A DNA stretch of 64,000 nt from Mucilaginibacter geliditolerans (GCF_014200495.1 NZ_JACHBY010000003.1:558001-622000), one strand, 5' to 3'. Shown: positions 35,570 to 45,329, counted from the stretch's first letter. Notes: a model not told the origin generated them from the letters alone. Numbers and translations: made by a program.

Positions 35570-36505
35570 TTAAATATCAATTACTTCTTTTTTCTTTTTG
35601 CTGCGCATTCGCTTAGGAACAAGCTCCAGGATCTCATTTTTAAGGGCATCGATCATGCGTTTTTTCAGAAAGTTATTCTGCACAACAATGCTCACCTCAC
35701 GGGCCGGTTCGGGTGATCTGAAATAACGCACCTTGTCTAACTGGCGGTCGCTGAGATCGGCCAATGCCAGTTCAGGCAGGATGGTGGCGCCATTATTCTG
35801 ATCCACCATACGTTTCAGGGTTTCAACGCTGCCTGTATTATACTCGAAATGCTGAAAACCTTTGGTTGATTTGCGGCGCTGACAAATATTTAAAACCTGC
35901 TCGCGCATGCAATGGCCCTCGTTCAATACCCATATCTCTTCCATATCAATATCTTCGGGGCAGATATTCTTCTTTTTGGAAAGCTTGCTGTTTTTAGATA
36001 CATAAGCCACAAAGTTCTCGTAAAAAACAGGGATCTCCTTTAAATTACTTTCATGTAAAGGGGTTGAAAGTATGCCGCAATCAATGGTACCATTTTTTAA
36101 CTGCTGGATGATGCTTTCCGTAGTCTGCTCCCATACGATGAGCTTTACCTGCGGATATTTCTCAACAAAACCATGTAATATTTTTGGCAGGATATAGGGT
36201 GAAACTGTTGGAATAATGGCTACCTTTAATTCCCCTGATAATTCTTTTTGCCTGTCGGTGATAATTTCCTTTATTTTTTCGCTTTCGGCAAGCAGGGTGC
36301 GGGCCTGGGCTATGATCTCTATACCTATTTCGGTAGGGCTAACGGGTTGTTTACTACGGTCGAATATTTTAACGCCCAAAGTGTTTTCGAGCTTCTGAAC
36401 CTGCATGCTGAGTGTAGGCTGGGTAACAAAACATTTTTCGGCGGCGGTAACAAAACTGCGGTAGGTATCAACCGCTACAATGTATTCGAACTGAACTATC
36501 GTCAT
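35570..36505 (-). CDS. oxyR: OxyR-type LysR regulator
   Basis: 311 residues. N-terminal LysR helix-turn-helix (FEYIVAVDTYRSFVTAAEKC with QPTLSMQVQKLENTLG, residues 6-44) and a C-terminal sensor domain. NEGHCMREQVLNICQRR places Cys199 and Cys208 at exactly the redox-active pair of E. coli OxyR, which is strong evidence for a peroxide sensor. Divergent from katA; a perfect ATAG-n7-CTAT site abuts its start codon, suggesting autoregulation. Confidence 0.93.
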   Translation of the reverse strand: MTIVQFEYIVAVDTYRSFVTAAEKCFVTQPTLSMQVQKLENTLGVKIFDRSKQPVSPTEIGIEIIAQARTLLAESEKIKEIITDRQKELSGELKVAIIPTVSPYILPKILHGFVEKYPQVKLIVWEQTTESIIQQLKNGTIDCGILSTPLHESNLKEIPVFYENFVAYVSKNSKLSKKKNICPEDIDMEEIWVLNEGHCMREQVLNICQRRKSTKGFQHFEYNTGSVETLKRMVDQNNGATILPELALADLSDRQLDKVRYFRSPEPAREVSIVVQNNFLKKRMIDALKNEILELVPKRMRSKKKKEVIDI

Positions 36506-36520
36506 ATAGATATTATCTAT
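36506..36520. promoter_or_regulatory. Candidate OxyR half-operator between oxyR and katA
   Basis: ATAG-ATATTAT-CTAT matches ATAG-nTnnnAn-CTAT at every specified position and touches the oxyR ATG (36503-36505). Another ATAG begins 6 bp further on (36527-36530) with a degraded partner, so a full tandem site is possible but imperfect. Confidence 0.65.
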
Positions 36521-36593
36521 ACAAATATAGTAATTATTGATTTTTTCTATTGAAATTTTATAATGAAGTTTGATCTATACAAAAACTACAAAT

Positions 36594-38093
36594 ATGGAAA
36601 CTAATAAAAAGAAGCTTACTACGGCATCGGGCATTCCGTACGTAGAAAATGAAAACTCCATGACCCTTGGTCCACGCGGGCCGATATTGCTGCAGGATTT
36701 CATTTTACATGAGAAAATGGCTCATTTTAACCGCGAACGTATCCCTGAGCGTGTAGTACATGCTAAAGGTTCGGGCGCATACGGCACTTTTACTGTTACA
36801 CACGATATTGCTAAATATACCCGCGCTAAGGTTTTTGATACCATTGGTAAAGAGACCAAAGTTTTTCTGCGTTTTTCAACTGTTGGCGGCGAAAAAGGTT
36901 CGGCTGACACTGAGCGCGACCCGCGTGGTTTTGCTGTTAAGTTTTATACTGAAGAAGGTAACTGGGACCTGGTAGGTAATAATACGCCGGTATTCTTTAT
37001 AAAAGATCCTAAAAAATTCGGTGATTTTATCCATACACAAAAACGCGACCCATATACCAACAGTAAAAGCGCAACAATGATGTGGGATTTCTGGTCGCTG
37101 AACCCGGAGAGCTTGCACCAGGTTACCATCCTGATGTCAGACCGTGGTACACCTTACGGCTACCGCCATATGGATGGTTTTGGGAGCCATACCTTCTCCT
37201 TTATCAATGCCAATAATGAGCGTTTCTGGGTGAAGTTCCACTTTAAAACACAACAGGGCATCAAAAACTTTACCGATGAGGAAGCTGGAGAAATGCGTGG
37301 CAAAGCGCCTGATTTTGCACAGCATGACCTGTTAACTTCAATTGATAATGGCGATTTCCCGAAATGGAGCCTTAAAATACAGGTAATGCCTGAGGCTGAT
37401 GCCAAAACTTATCACCTTAATCCATTTGACCTTACCAAAGTTTGGCCGCATGCTGACTATCCTTTGATTGATGTAGGCACATTGGAACTGAATGAAAACC
37501 CTGACAACTACTTTGCCCACGTAGAGCAGGCTGCTTTTGCACCGGCGCACGTAATTGATGGCGTTGGTTATTCGCCCGATAAAATGTTGCAGGGCCGTAT
37601 ATTATCATACCCTGATGCACACAGGCATCGTTTAGGCGCCAATTATGAGCAGATCCCGGTTAATAAATGCCCATTCGCAGTAAACAATTACCAGCGCGAT
37701 GGCCAGATGAGGGTTGATGGCAACCATGGCAGCGGACCGAATTATTTTCCTAATAGTTTTGATGATATTGTAGCCGACCAAAGCTATAAAGAACCGGCCT
37801 GGGATATCGGTAATTCAGTAGCCGACTGGTACGACCGCAATGCTGAAGGTGAGAACGATCATTATACACAACCCGGTAACTTATACCGCTTGATGAGCGA
37901 AGAAGCCAAGCACGACCTGATCAAAAATATCACCAATTCCATGAGTGGTATTGACGGGCCAAAACGCGATATTATTGTTAACAGGCAGCTTTGCCACTGG
38001 TTCAGGGCCGATGTAGGTTTAGGCATGGCAATAGCCAAAGGCCTGGAACTCGACCTGAGCGAAGCAATGAAAAATATGCCGCAGACAGTGTAA
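36594..38093 (+). CDS. katA: Heme catalase
   Basis: 499 residues from the ATG at 36594; the 8 extra codons from an upstream TTG look like leader. Small-subunit (clade 3) catalase: [16 protein letters not shown] with the distal catalytic His56, [18 protein letters not shown] carrying the catalytic Asn near 129, and [14 protein letters not shown] with the proximal heme Tyr near 338. Decomposes hydrogen peroxide. Divergent from oxyR and probably OxyR-activated. Confidence 0.96.
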   Translation: METNKKKLTTASGIPYVENENSMTLGPRGPILLQDFILHEKMAHFNRERIPERVVHAKGSGAYGTFTVTHDIAKYTRAKVFDTIGKETKVFLRFSTVGGEKGSADTERDPRGFAVKFYTEEGNWDLVGNNTPVFFIKDPKKFGDFIHTQKRDPYTNSKSATMMWDFWSLNPESLHQVTILMSDRGTPYGYRHMDGFGSHTFSFINANNERFWVKFHFKTQQGIKNFTDEEAGEMRGKAPDFAQHDLLTSIDNGDFPKWSLKIQVMPEADAKTYHLNPFDLTKVWPHADYPLIDVGTLELNENPDNYFAHVEQAAFAPAHVIDGVGYSPDKMLQGRILSYPDAHRHRLGANYEQIPVNKCPFAVNNYQRDGQMRVDGNHGSGPNYFPNSFDDIVADQSYKEPAWDIGNSVADWYDRNAEGENDHYTQPGNLYRLMSEEAKHDLIKNITNSMSGIDGPKRDIIVNRQLCHWFRADVGLGMAIAKGLELDLSEAMKNMPQTV

Positions 38094-38180
38094 TTAGTTC
38101 ATAGTTGATGGTTCATGGATCATAGTTTTTAGGATCGTAGCATTTAGGCTATGAACTATTAACCATGATCCATGAACTTT
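38094..38180. repeat. GTTCATAG-family inverted repeat (site 1)
   Basis: GTTCATAGTTGATGGTTCAT (from 38098) and its near-inverse (about 38149-38177) flank a short centre. It lies between convergent katA and the oxidoreductase gene. The right arm runs into TTTTTT, so it can also serve as the katA terminator. Confidence 0.75.
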
Positions 38181-38181
38181 T

Positions 38182-39153
38182 TTAAACAACAATCACCAAC
38201 CTCTTCCCACTGGGGATCTCTTTATCCCAGGCAGTTTCAATATCTTTCAGGTCAAGTGTTTCGGTTTCTACCTTTAGCTTGCCAGCTGCTGCCAGCTGGA
38301 ACATTTCGGGCACCATCTCGGTAAATAAACGCTTCATATCATCAGCATTAACGCTGCCCAATCCTGAGCCTGATATTTCAATATCAGAGCTTCTTAATGT
38401 ACCTGATGAAAGGCTTATTTTATCGCCGGCCATAGCGCCAACGGTTACGTAGCGAACCTTGTGGGTTGTACTGCCTGTACCTTGTAAGGCTGCAAGTACC
38501 AGTTCGGCAGGGTGACCCCATATATAGTCTATTACTACATCAATAGGTGTACTGGCGTGTAGTTCCTTAACCTGTTTAATAATCTGCTCGTCGTCCTGTT
38601 TTAGGGAGATGATCTCATCGGCACCTAAAGAGAGCAGTTTGTGGAGTGATTCCGCGTTTCTGCCGGTTACTATTACCTTTTTAGCGCCATAGTGTTTGGC
38701 AAGCTGTACGGCAACCATGCCGGTTACACCAGTTGCACCGTTAATTAAAACTACTTCGCCTGGCTGTAATTTTGCCCGGTAATGTATGGCCGCTCCGGCA
38801 CCCATAACTGCATTTGGTAATGCTGCGGCGGTTATATCATCAAGCCCGGCAGGTATTTTCACCATCCTTCTTTTGTCTATAATACCTTTTTCGGCTATCA
38901 TACCGGTAACGCCAAAGCCATATACCCGTGTGCCATCAGCTAAAACACCAACACCATCCATGCCTAAGGTGCGTGGCTCGTGCGTGTGCGTTCCACTAGA
39001 ATAATGCTGACCGCTGGCTATTCCTTTGTCAAGGTTTTTAACGGCTGCTGCTTTTACATTAAGTAATAGGTGATTATCATTCTGTACTATCGGATCGGCA
39101 AAATCACCATACTTTGGTGTTGTGCCGGGTGCGTATAATATTGCTGCTTTCAT
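38182..39153 (-). CDS. Zinc-independent medium-chain alcohol dehydrogenase / quinone oxidoreductase
   Basis: 323 residues. GroES-like N-terminus (MKAAILYAPGTTPKYGDFAD), HEPRTLGMDGVGVLADGTRV near 62-81, and NADPH-binding loop VLINGATGVTGMVAVQLAKH near 135-154. No structural-zinc Cys cluster is seen, pointing to the quinone-oxidoreductase branch. Natural substrate unknown. Located next to a Crp/Fnr regulator (61 bp upstream, same strand), which may control it or share its transcript. Confidence 0.85.
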   Translation of the reverse strand: MKAAILYAPGTTPKYGDFADPIVQNDNHLLLNVKAAAVKNLDKGIASGQHYSSGTHTHEPRTLGMDGVGVLADGTRVYGFGVTGMIAEKGIIDKRRMVKIPAGLDDITAAALPNAVMGAGAAIHYRAKLQPGEVVLINGATGVTGMVAVQLAKHYGAKKVIVTGRNAESLHKLLSLGADEIISLKQDDEQIIKQVKELHASTPIDVVIDYIWGHPAELVLAALQGTGSTTHKVRYVTVGAMAGDKISLSSGTLRSSDIEISGSGLGSVNADDMKRLFTEMVPEMFQLAAAGKLKVETETLDLKDIETAWDKEIPSGKRLVIVV

Positions 39154-39213
39154 TGTCTTATTTGTTTATACAAAGATGGGATAGCAACAACAGCCGGACG
39201 ATAACATTTGTTA

Positions 39214-39795
39214 TCAAATATGTTTTTCTTTCAGCAGCCTGCTTTTTATACGGCTCAGGTGTACGGTAGTAATACCAAGGTAGGAGGCAATATAATGTTG
39301 TGGTACCCGCTGAATGATCTGTGGTTTTTCATTGAGCAGGTTCAGGTAACGCTGCTGCGGCGTATCGCGAATAAATGAAAGAAACTGCTTCATATAATGC
39401 AACTGCCTTTCAAATAAAACATTTATCATTTCATTCAAAAAATCAACTTCCTTGTTAAGGGATAACATTATGGTTTCATAGTCCTTTTTCTCCAGTACAT
39501 AAATAGTACAGGGCTCAATGGTTTCAATAGTGAACATACCCGGGATATTTCTCCGGAAACTTTCAAGCGATGCAAGCCCCTCACCCTCAAAAAAGAATTG
39601 GAATGTGGTGTCTTTACCGTTATTATTGAACCAAACCCTTAAACAGCCTTTTTCAACAATGAACGATCTTTTGGAGATATCGCCCTCGTGTAAAAGAACA
39701 GTCCGTGCAGGTACTTCAATCCGCTTGTGCATACCTATATAGGCATCCCAATGCTGTATTAAATGTGGGAACTTATCTTTAAACTGGAAGAACAT
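39214..39795 (-). CDS. Crp/Fnr-family transcriptional regulator
   Basis: 193 residues. cNMP-binding beta-roll at about 20-110 (VPARTVLLHEGDISKRSFIV; KGCLRVWFNNNGKDTTFQFF) and a C-terminal helix-turn-helix (QHYIASYLGITTVHLSRIKS near 166-185). No Fe-S Cys cluster, so not a true Fnr. These short Crp-like regulators are numerous in Bacteroidota; the effector is unknown. Confidence 0.85.
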   Translation of the reverse strand: MFFQFKDKFPHLIQHWDAYIGMHKRIEVPARTVLLHEGDISKRSFIVEKGCLRVWFNNNGKDTTFQFFFEGEGLASLESFRRNIPGMFTIETIEPCTIYVLEKKDYETIMLSLNKEVDFLNEMINVLFERQLHYMKQFLSFIRDTPQQRYLNLLNEKPQIIQRVPQHYIASYLGITTVHLSRIKSRLLKEKHI

Positions 39796-39820
39796 TTAAT
39801 TGATGATTTTTGGTTCAATG

Positions 39821-39900
39821 TTAGTTCATAGTTGATAGTTCATGGTTCATAGCAATCGCATTTGCTTGTTCTTCTTACTATGAACCATCAACTATGAACT
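39821..39900. repeat. GTTCATAG-family inverted repeat (site 2)
   Basis: TTAGTTCATAGTTGATAGTT (from 39821, continuing to about 39852) is inverted at about 39878-39900 (ACTATGAACCATCAACTATG). It lies between the Crp/Fnr start and the glmS stop, and the glmS stop codon abuts it. Confidence 0.75.
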
Positions 39901-41735
39901 TATTCTACCGTAACTGATTTTGCCAAATTTCGTGGCTGATCAACATTACAGCCGCGCATTACCGCAATATGGTATGCCAGTAGCTGTAAAGGTATGGTTG
40001 CCAGCAGGGGCACAAAAGCTTCGCTGGTTTGTGGTATTTCAATGGTGTATTCTGCCATTTCTTTTACATCCACATCACCTTCAGATACGATGGCTATTAC
40101 ATGGCCTCCGCGAGCTTTTACTTCCTGTATATTACTCACCACTTTCTCGTACGAGGAGTTTTTGGTGGCGATAAATACAACCGGCATAGCATCATCAATC
40201 AGCGCGATAGGGCCGTGCTTCATCTCAGCAGCAGGGTAACCTTCGGCATGTATGTAGGAGATTTCCTTCAATTTTAAAGCACCTTCAAGCGCTACCGGGA
40301 ATGAGCTTCCGCGACCAAGGAATATGCAGTTATTTGAATCTTTAAACCTTGCAGCGATCTCTTTAACTTTATCATTAACCTTTAAAGCACGTTCAACCAA
40401 TTCAGGTATCTGGTTAAGTTCAGTTAGATATTCAATCAGCTTGCTGCGGGCTATGGTACCGCGTTGCTGGGCGATATAAAATGCCATCAGCGTTAAAACA
40501 GTAACCTGCGCGGTAAATGCTTTGGTTGATGCTACACCAATTTCGGGCCCGGCGTGGGTATAAACCCCTGCATGCGTTGTACGCGGGATAGATGCACCCA
40601 CCACATTACAAACACCAAAAATAGTTGCGCCTTTTTCCTTAGCCAACTCAATAGCTGCCATGGTATCAGCAGTTTCGCCTGATTGTGAAATAGCTATTAC
40701 CAGGTCCTTTTCAGTAATAATTGGGTTGCGGTAACGGAATTCTGAAGCATATTCCACTTCAACAGGTACACGCGCATATTCCTCGATTAAATATTCGCCA
40801 ACTAAACCTGCATGCCATGATGTACCGCAGGCAACGATGATGATACGGTCAACATTTTTTAGTTTCTCGGTGTATTCCTTTATCCCGCCCAACTGTACTT
40901 TGCCCTGCTCGGGGTAGATCCTTCCCCTCATGCAATCACGTATAGAACGTGGCTGCTCATAGATCTCCTTGAGCATAAAATGGTCGTAACCACCTTTTTC
41001 AAGCATTTCCAGTTTCAGGTCAAGCTCCTGTATATATGGGGTTTGAATGGTATTGTCGATATTTTTCACCAGCAGGCTGTCACGGTGTACAAATGCGATC
41101 TCGTTATCATTAAGGTAGATCACATTTTTAGTATACTCTACAATAGGCGTAGCATCAGATGCTATAAAATATTCGCCCTTGCCTACGCCTATAACCATCG
41201 GGCTACCTTTGCGCGCTGCAATCAGCAGGTCGGGTTCATCAGCACTCATGATAACAATGGCATAAGCGCCTATTACTTTATTTAAGGCAGCACGTACAGC
41301 CTCACGCAGGTCGAGCCCGGTTTCCTGTACTATGTCTTCAACCAGGTGAATTAACACCTCGGTATCTGTATCACTTTTAAAAATATGCCCTTTAGCTAAC
41401 AGTGTTTCTTTAATGATACCGTAATTTTCAATTATACCATTGTGAATAATGGTAAGCTTACGGTCGCCCGATGAATGCGGGTGTGAGTTGCGGTCGCTTG
41501 GCGCGCCGTGTGTTGCCCAGCGGGTATGGCCCATGCCCATTGAGCCGGCCATGGGTATATCTTTAACAAAGTTTTCAAGGTCACTTACCTTACCGGCTTT
41601 TTTATAAACCTTAAGATCGGTATCAAGCAAGGCTATACCTGCACTGTCATAACCGCGGTACTCCAACCGGTGTAAACCTTTTATTATAATAGGGTAAGCA
41701 TCCCTGTAACCAATGTAACCTACAATTCCGCACAT
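39900..41735 (-). CDS. glmS: Glutamine-fructose-6-phosphate aminotransferase
   Basis: 611 residues. MCGIVGYIGYRDAYPIIIKG begins with the nucleophilic Cys2; glutaminase motifs GMGHTRWATHGAPSDRNSHP near 69-88 and IIHNGIIENY follow. Two SIS domains: ACGTSWHAGLVGEYLIEEYA near 303 and FLGRGSSFPVALEGALKLKE near 477. The C-terminus ends NLAKSVTVE as in GlmS. First step of amino-sugar synthesis for peptidoglycan and lipid A. Confidence 0.97.
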   Translation of the reverse strand: MCGIVGYIGYRDAYPIIIKGLHRLEYRGYDSAGIALLDTDLKVYKKAGKVSDLENFVKDIPMAGSMGMGHTRWATHGAPSDRNSHPHSSGDRKLTIIHNGIIENYGIIKETLLAKGHIFKSDTDTEVLIHLVEDIVQETGLDLREAVRAALNKVIGAYAIVIMSADEPDLLIAARKGSPMVIGVGKGEYFIASDATPIVEYTKNVIYLNDNEIAFVHRDSLLVKNIDNTIQTPYIQELDLKLEMLEKGGYDHFMLKEIYEQPRSIRDCMRGRIYPEQGKVQLGGIKEYTEKLKNVDRIIIVACGTSWHAGLVGEYLIEEYARVPVEVEYASEFRYRNPIITEKDLVIAISQSGETADTMAAIELAKEKGATIFGVCNVVGASIPRTTHAGVYTHAGPEIGVASTKAFTAQVTVLTLMAFYIAQQRGTIARSKLIEYLTELNQIPELVERALKVNDKVKEIAARFKDSNNCIFLGRGSSFPVALEGALKLKEISYIHAEGYPAAEMKHGPIALIDDAMPVVFIATKNSSYEKVVSNIQEVKARGGHVIAIVSEGDVDVKEMAEYTIEIPQTSEAFVPLLATIPLQLLAYHIAVMRGCNVDQPRNLAKSVTVE

Positions 41736-41778
41736 AAATATTTTTTGATTTATAAAGGGTATAAATAATTGTTATAAC

Positions 41779-41835
41779 AAAAAAAACATACTTATTATTC
41801 TGTTAAAACGCTTAACAAAAATAATAAGTATGTTT
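41779..41835 (-). terminator. Terminator of the DUF4270 operon
   Basis: AAACATACTTATTAT (41784-41798) is perfectly inverted at 41821-41835, with an inner TGTTAA/TTAACA stem. An A-run at 41779-41786 gives a T-tract on the minus strand. It separates the DUF4270 stop from glmS. Confidence 0.9.
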
Positions 41836-41858
41836 CAATTAATACCGTAATAGTTATT

Positions 41859-43268
41859 TTATTGTTTTGGTATTTTGGTATATATAACGTTTAGTTTTAT
41901 ACGGTAAGGCGATGTTTTACTATTACCTACAGCTACTGTACGGCCGGCAGTTTCAGGCGTGGCAGCTACATCAACTGATGAGGTATTGGTATAATCAATA
42001 GGCCCTATAAATGTTCCGTAATCAATGGTTTTCCCTGTTATCAGATCTTGCAGGTAAGACGTAACCAGGAAATGATAATTATTGGTAGTTGGGCTATAGA
42101 AACCACCAAATAAACCTACACTATAAGAACGCGAATCAGTTGATGTTGCATCCTCAATAGTAGTACGCTGGTGCGCTATATCATATCTGTACAAACTTAG
42201 CTTTATTTGCGGGGTAAGGTAAGCCGGAATATCAGATAGCGGCACCGGTGTTAAAACCAGCTCAGCCCTGTTTATAACAACATTACTTCCTCCACCCAAT
42301 GATTTAAACAGATTCTGGATGTATGGAAAACTGATCTTTGATCGTAAACCTCCTAAACCCTGCAAATAAATTGTAGTATCAGATGGTGTTGTATGGTTTA
42401 ACGCTGCCTTAACTTGTGTCGAATAATTATGGCTTATTTGCGACGCGTATACTGATATAGGCAAACTAACCAAAGCGGTATCAATTGTAGAACCATTTAT
42501 AGTACGCTCATATATAGCTATACTGGAATACGTAGCCGGGTCCTTGATCATAAATATACCGCCAGCACCTGTAGTTTGTGTTGGATCAATGGTTATATAA
42601 AGCCCTTTAACCGCATTTTTAAAAAGAAGGTTTGTAGTTACAGGGGCTGAGCTACTAAATAATATATTGTGTATAAAATTCACATCCATTGGCACCCTTA
42701 ATTGCGGGGCAACTTTTACAAGCGTATCGGGGCCACCACTTACAATAGTATCAACCTTAAGGGTATCATGTGTTCTGGAATAAAAGGACCTGCTGCCAAG
42801 TAAAGCACTTGAATTATAACTCCAAACTTTGTTACCATAATAAGGCTCGCTGGCGCTGTATGGCCTTTCAGCCAGCTGGTAAACATTAACCTTGTATTTT
42901 GAGGTAAGCGAGTCACCATAAAAACCGGCATCATATTGCAATATCAATATGGCTGAATCAATGACGACGGTACCCGTTGGTATGGTATAAGCCGCGCTCC
43001 CGGGTAAGTTTAAATCAGTTATAAGGTTTACAGTAGTTGTCCCCAGTGCAGGATCCACAAAGTACCCCATCGGCGATTTTGAAACACCTGACGTTACAAT
43101 TGAATCATCAGTGGTAGTATTGGTAAATATCGTAGCGGTATCAACTAACGAACCCGTTAACTGACCATTTGCATTTGCAGGTAAACCAATGCTGTCCTGA
43201 TTTTTACAGCTGTTCAAAATAAAAAGACTTATCAACAGCGTTAATAAGTCTAATCGGAAAAATTTCAT
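41859..43268 (-). CDS. DUF4270 lipoprotein
   Basis: 469 residues from the ATG at 43266-43268 (a TTG 12 bp upstream gives 4 more). Signal peptide with lipobox LFILNSCKNQDSIG, so surface or periplasmic lipoprotein. The mature part is beta-rich and matches DUF4270 (repeated VVIDSAILILQYD-type segments; NRAELVLTPVPLSDIPAYLT). Function unknown. It follows the half-length GT5 gene by 15 bp and is probably co-transcribed with it. Confidence 0.85.
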   Translation of the reverse strand: MKFFRLDLLTLLISLFILNSCKNQDSIGLPANANGQLTGSLVDTATIFTNTTTDDSIVTSGVSKSPMGYFVDPALGTTTVNLITDLNLPGSAAYTIPTGTVVIDSAILILQYDAGFYGDSLTSKYKVNVYQLAERPYSASEPYYGNKVWSYNSSALLGSRSFYSRTHDTLKVDTIVSGGPDTLVKVAPQLRVPMDVNFIHNILFSSSAPVTTNLLFKNAVKGLYITIDPTQTTGAGGIFMIKDPATYSSIAIYERTINGSTIDTALVSLPISVYASQISHNYSTQVKAALNHTTPSDTTIYLQGLGGLRSKISFPYIQNLFKSLGGGSNVVINRAELVLTPVPLSDIPAYLTPQIKLSLYRYDIAHQRTTIEDATSTDSRSYSVGLFGGFYSPTTNNYHFLVTSYLQDLITGKTIDYGTFIGPIDYTNTSSVDVAATPETAGRTVAVGNSKTSPYRIKLNVIYTKIPKQ

Positions 43269-43283
43269 ATATGATCTCAAAGC

Positions 43284-44108
43284 TTATACAACTTGTGCTA
43301 ATTCCTCATTAGCTATTTCGTCGTAAAAATTGTAATAATTTTCCAAATCTGAGGTAGAATTAAATTCCATCACCGATTTATGGCTGTTTTTAACATTATT
43401 TAACACAAGTTCGTCAATATGCTCACTGCCCAAAACTATTCCATCTGAGTATTGTATAGCACCGGCGTATAAGGCCGAGTTTGTACCAGGTTTGTATGCT
43501 TCAACATGAGTTTCGTTCATGTCGTTCATAATGGCCTTCTGTGCAAAATCCGGATTTAACGTCTCTGTAAAATCATTCTCATAAATAGAGTAAACTATTT
43601 TAGAATTTTTAAAGGTTGGATCGTCCTTATAAGTTGTTTTTAAATAAGCAGGAACCAATGCGCTCATCCAGCCGTGGCAATGGATAACATCAGGCGCCCA
43701 GCCTAATTTCTTAACAGTTTCTAATGCACCTTTGCAAAAGAAGATCATCCTTTCATCATTGTCGGCATAAAACTTCCCGTCCTTATCGCCAAACACATGT
43801 TTACGCTGAAAATATTCTTCATTATCTAAAAAATACACCTGCATACGGGCCGCCGGAATTGAAGCAACCTTAATAATTAATGGATTATCATTATCATTAA
43901 TAATGATATTCATCCCCGATAAACGTATAACTTCATGCAGACGGTTCCTGCGCTCGTTGATATTTCCAAAACGCGGCATCAGGATACGAATCTCGTAACC
44001 TTTCTCCTGCATTGCTTGCGGGAGCTGACGTGTGATTTCAGAAATTTTTGAGAGTTCTAGGAAAGGCGACATTTCATGAGTTATAAACAAAAGCTTAGAT
44101 TTACCCAT
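43284..44108 (-). CDS. Half-length starch/glycogen synthase-like protein (GT5 N-terminal domain)
   Basis: 274 residues. The fold is the N-terminal Rossmann domain of GT5 synthases: KLLFITHEMSPFLELSKISE near 5-24, ILMPRFGNINERR near 42-54, WAPDVIHCHGWMSALVPAYL near 137-156. Full GT5 enzymes run about 470 residues with a second Rossmann domain that holds much of the nucleotide-sugar site; here it is absent, and no remnant is found downstream. The KxGGL motif is replaced by SKISEI. Likely a non-classical or regulatory relative. Divergent from panC. Confidence 0.75.
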   Translation of the reverse strand: MGKSKLLFITHEMSPFLELSKISEITRQLPQAMQEKGYEIRILMPRFGNINERRNRLHEVIRLSGMNIIINDNDNPLIIKVASIPAARMQVYFLDNEEYFQRKHVFGDKDGKFYADNDERMIFFCKGALETVKKLGWAPDVIHCHGWMSALVPAYLKTTYKDDPTFKNSKIVYSIYENDFTETLNPDFAQKAIMNDMNETHVEAYKPGTNSALYAGAIQYSDGIVLGSEHIDELVLNNVKNSHKSVMEFNSTSDLENYYNFYDEIANEELAQVV

Positions 44109-44338
44109 TTCTAAATCAGTATTAAAATATGTAAGCAGTCAAAAAAATTTGAGTTTGCAAATATAATCAATATTATATGAACTATCAACGTATTATGCAA
44201 GTAACTTTTGGTTATTTTTAATCAAATACTCATCTTCGCGCCTTTTTACAGTTCAATAGTATTAAAATCGCAGCAACAAAATACTTAAACATTATAGTTG
44301 TACAGATTTCATTACTGTTAAAAAAACAGCCAATAACA

Positions 44339-45178
44339 ATGAAAATATTTACTAGAACGAAAGAGATTGAAGAATATGTGCTTCAATTACGCCTGACGGG
44401 TAAAACAACGGGCTTTGTAGCTACTATGGGCGCGCTTCATCAGGGCCATCTTTCGTTAATACAACAGGCACAACAAGCCAATGATGTGGTTATATGCAGC
44501 ATTTTTGTTAACCCAACGCAGTTTAATGACCCTGCTGATCTTGAAAAATACCCGCGCCCTATAGTCGCTGACATCCAGAAACTGGAGCAGGCCGGGTGCG
44601 ATGTTCTATTTAATCCGGATGTAAGTGAAATTTATGCTACCCATGAGCAATGGCATTTAAATATAGGCGAACTGGAGCATTTACTGGAAGGAAAATTCAG
44701 GCCGGGGCATTACCAGGGCGTTACCCAGGTAGTGTATAAGCTGTTTAATATTGTAAAGCCTGATACCGCCTATTTCGGACAAAAAGATTACCAGCAGGTA
44801 ATGGTGATCAGTAAAATGGTGCAATTATTAAACATGCCGGTTAAATTGGTGATGTGCCCTATACTGCGCGAGCCCGATGGCCTGGCCATGAGCTCAAGGA
44901 ATATCCATTTAACTGCTGATGACCGCCTGCACTCCCTCATCCTATCAAAAACATTGAATTGGGTAAAGGACAATTTTAACAGTGATAAGATCCCTGAAAT
45001 AAAGGCAGCAGCAGAGCAGCTCATAAACAACGAACCCGGTGTTGAGCTTGAATATTTTGAGATTGTGGATGGCGATACTTTGCATCCGGCAAATCAAAAC
45101 ACTAAAAATATTGTTGCATTAGTGGCAGCCCGTGTAGGTAAAACAAGGTTGATTGATAATGTGATAATTAGTTCATAG
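44339..45178 (+). CDS. panC: Pantothenate synthetase (pantoate-beta-alanine ligase)
   Basis: 279 residues. ATP-binding HIGH-type motif FVATMGALHQGHLSLI at residues 26-41, SIFVNPTQFNDPADLEKYPR near 58-77, KPDTAYFGQKDYQQV near 140 and the KMSKS-like MSSRNIHL near 182. Condenses pantoate and beta-alanine. The repeat downstream supplies its final codons and TAG stop. panD, which makes beta-alanine, follows 155 bp later. Confidence 0.97.
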   Translation: MKIFTRTKEIEEYVLQLRLTGKTTGFVATMGALHQGHLSLIQQAQQANDVVICSIFVNPTQFNDPADLEKYPRPIVADIQKLEQAGCDVLFNPDVSEIYATHEQWHLNIGELEHLLEGKFRPGHYQGVTQVVYKLFNIVKPDTAYFGQKDYQQVMVISKMVQLLNMPVKLVMCPILREPDGLAMSSRNIHLTADDRLHSLILSKTLNWVKDNFNSDKIPEIKAAAEQLINNEPGVELEYFEIVDGDTLHPANQNTKNIVALVAARVGKTRLIDNVIISS

Positions 45179-45311
45179 TTGATGGTTCATAGCATATAGT
45201 TGATGGTTGGTAGTTCATAGCAAAAGACAAAAGCTACTTGATGTAGCGGCCATGAACTATCAACCATGAACCATGAACTAAGATTTACACTACCATGAAC
45301 GAACTATGAAC
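45168..45311. repeat. GTTCATAG-family repeat block (site 3)
   Basis: Several copies of GTTCATAGTTGATGGTTCAT-type words in direct orientation (from 45170) and inverted (about 45251-45279, then 45293-45311) fill the panC-panD gap. The left end overlaps the last codons and stop of panC. Confidence 0.75.
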
Positions 45312-45321
45312 CAAAAATATA

Positions 45322-45329
45322 TAACTTTG
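45322..45329 (+). promoter_or_regulatory. -7 element immediately before panD
   Basis: TAACTTTG, an exact TAnnTTTG match, ends 4 bp before the panD ATG. Confidence 0.5.

Noticed and set aside
36876..37620. Several antisense ORFs across katA
   Set aside because: They mirror the highly constrained catalase frame, have no start signals or domains, and are typical shadow ORFs.
43268..43300. Frameshift joining the half GT5 protein to a lost second domain
   Set aside because: The DNA after its stop encodes the DUF4270 lipoprotein with its own signal peptide; no GT5 C-terminal motif appears in any frame there.
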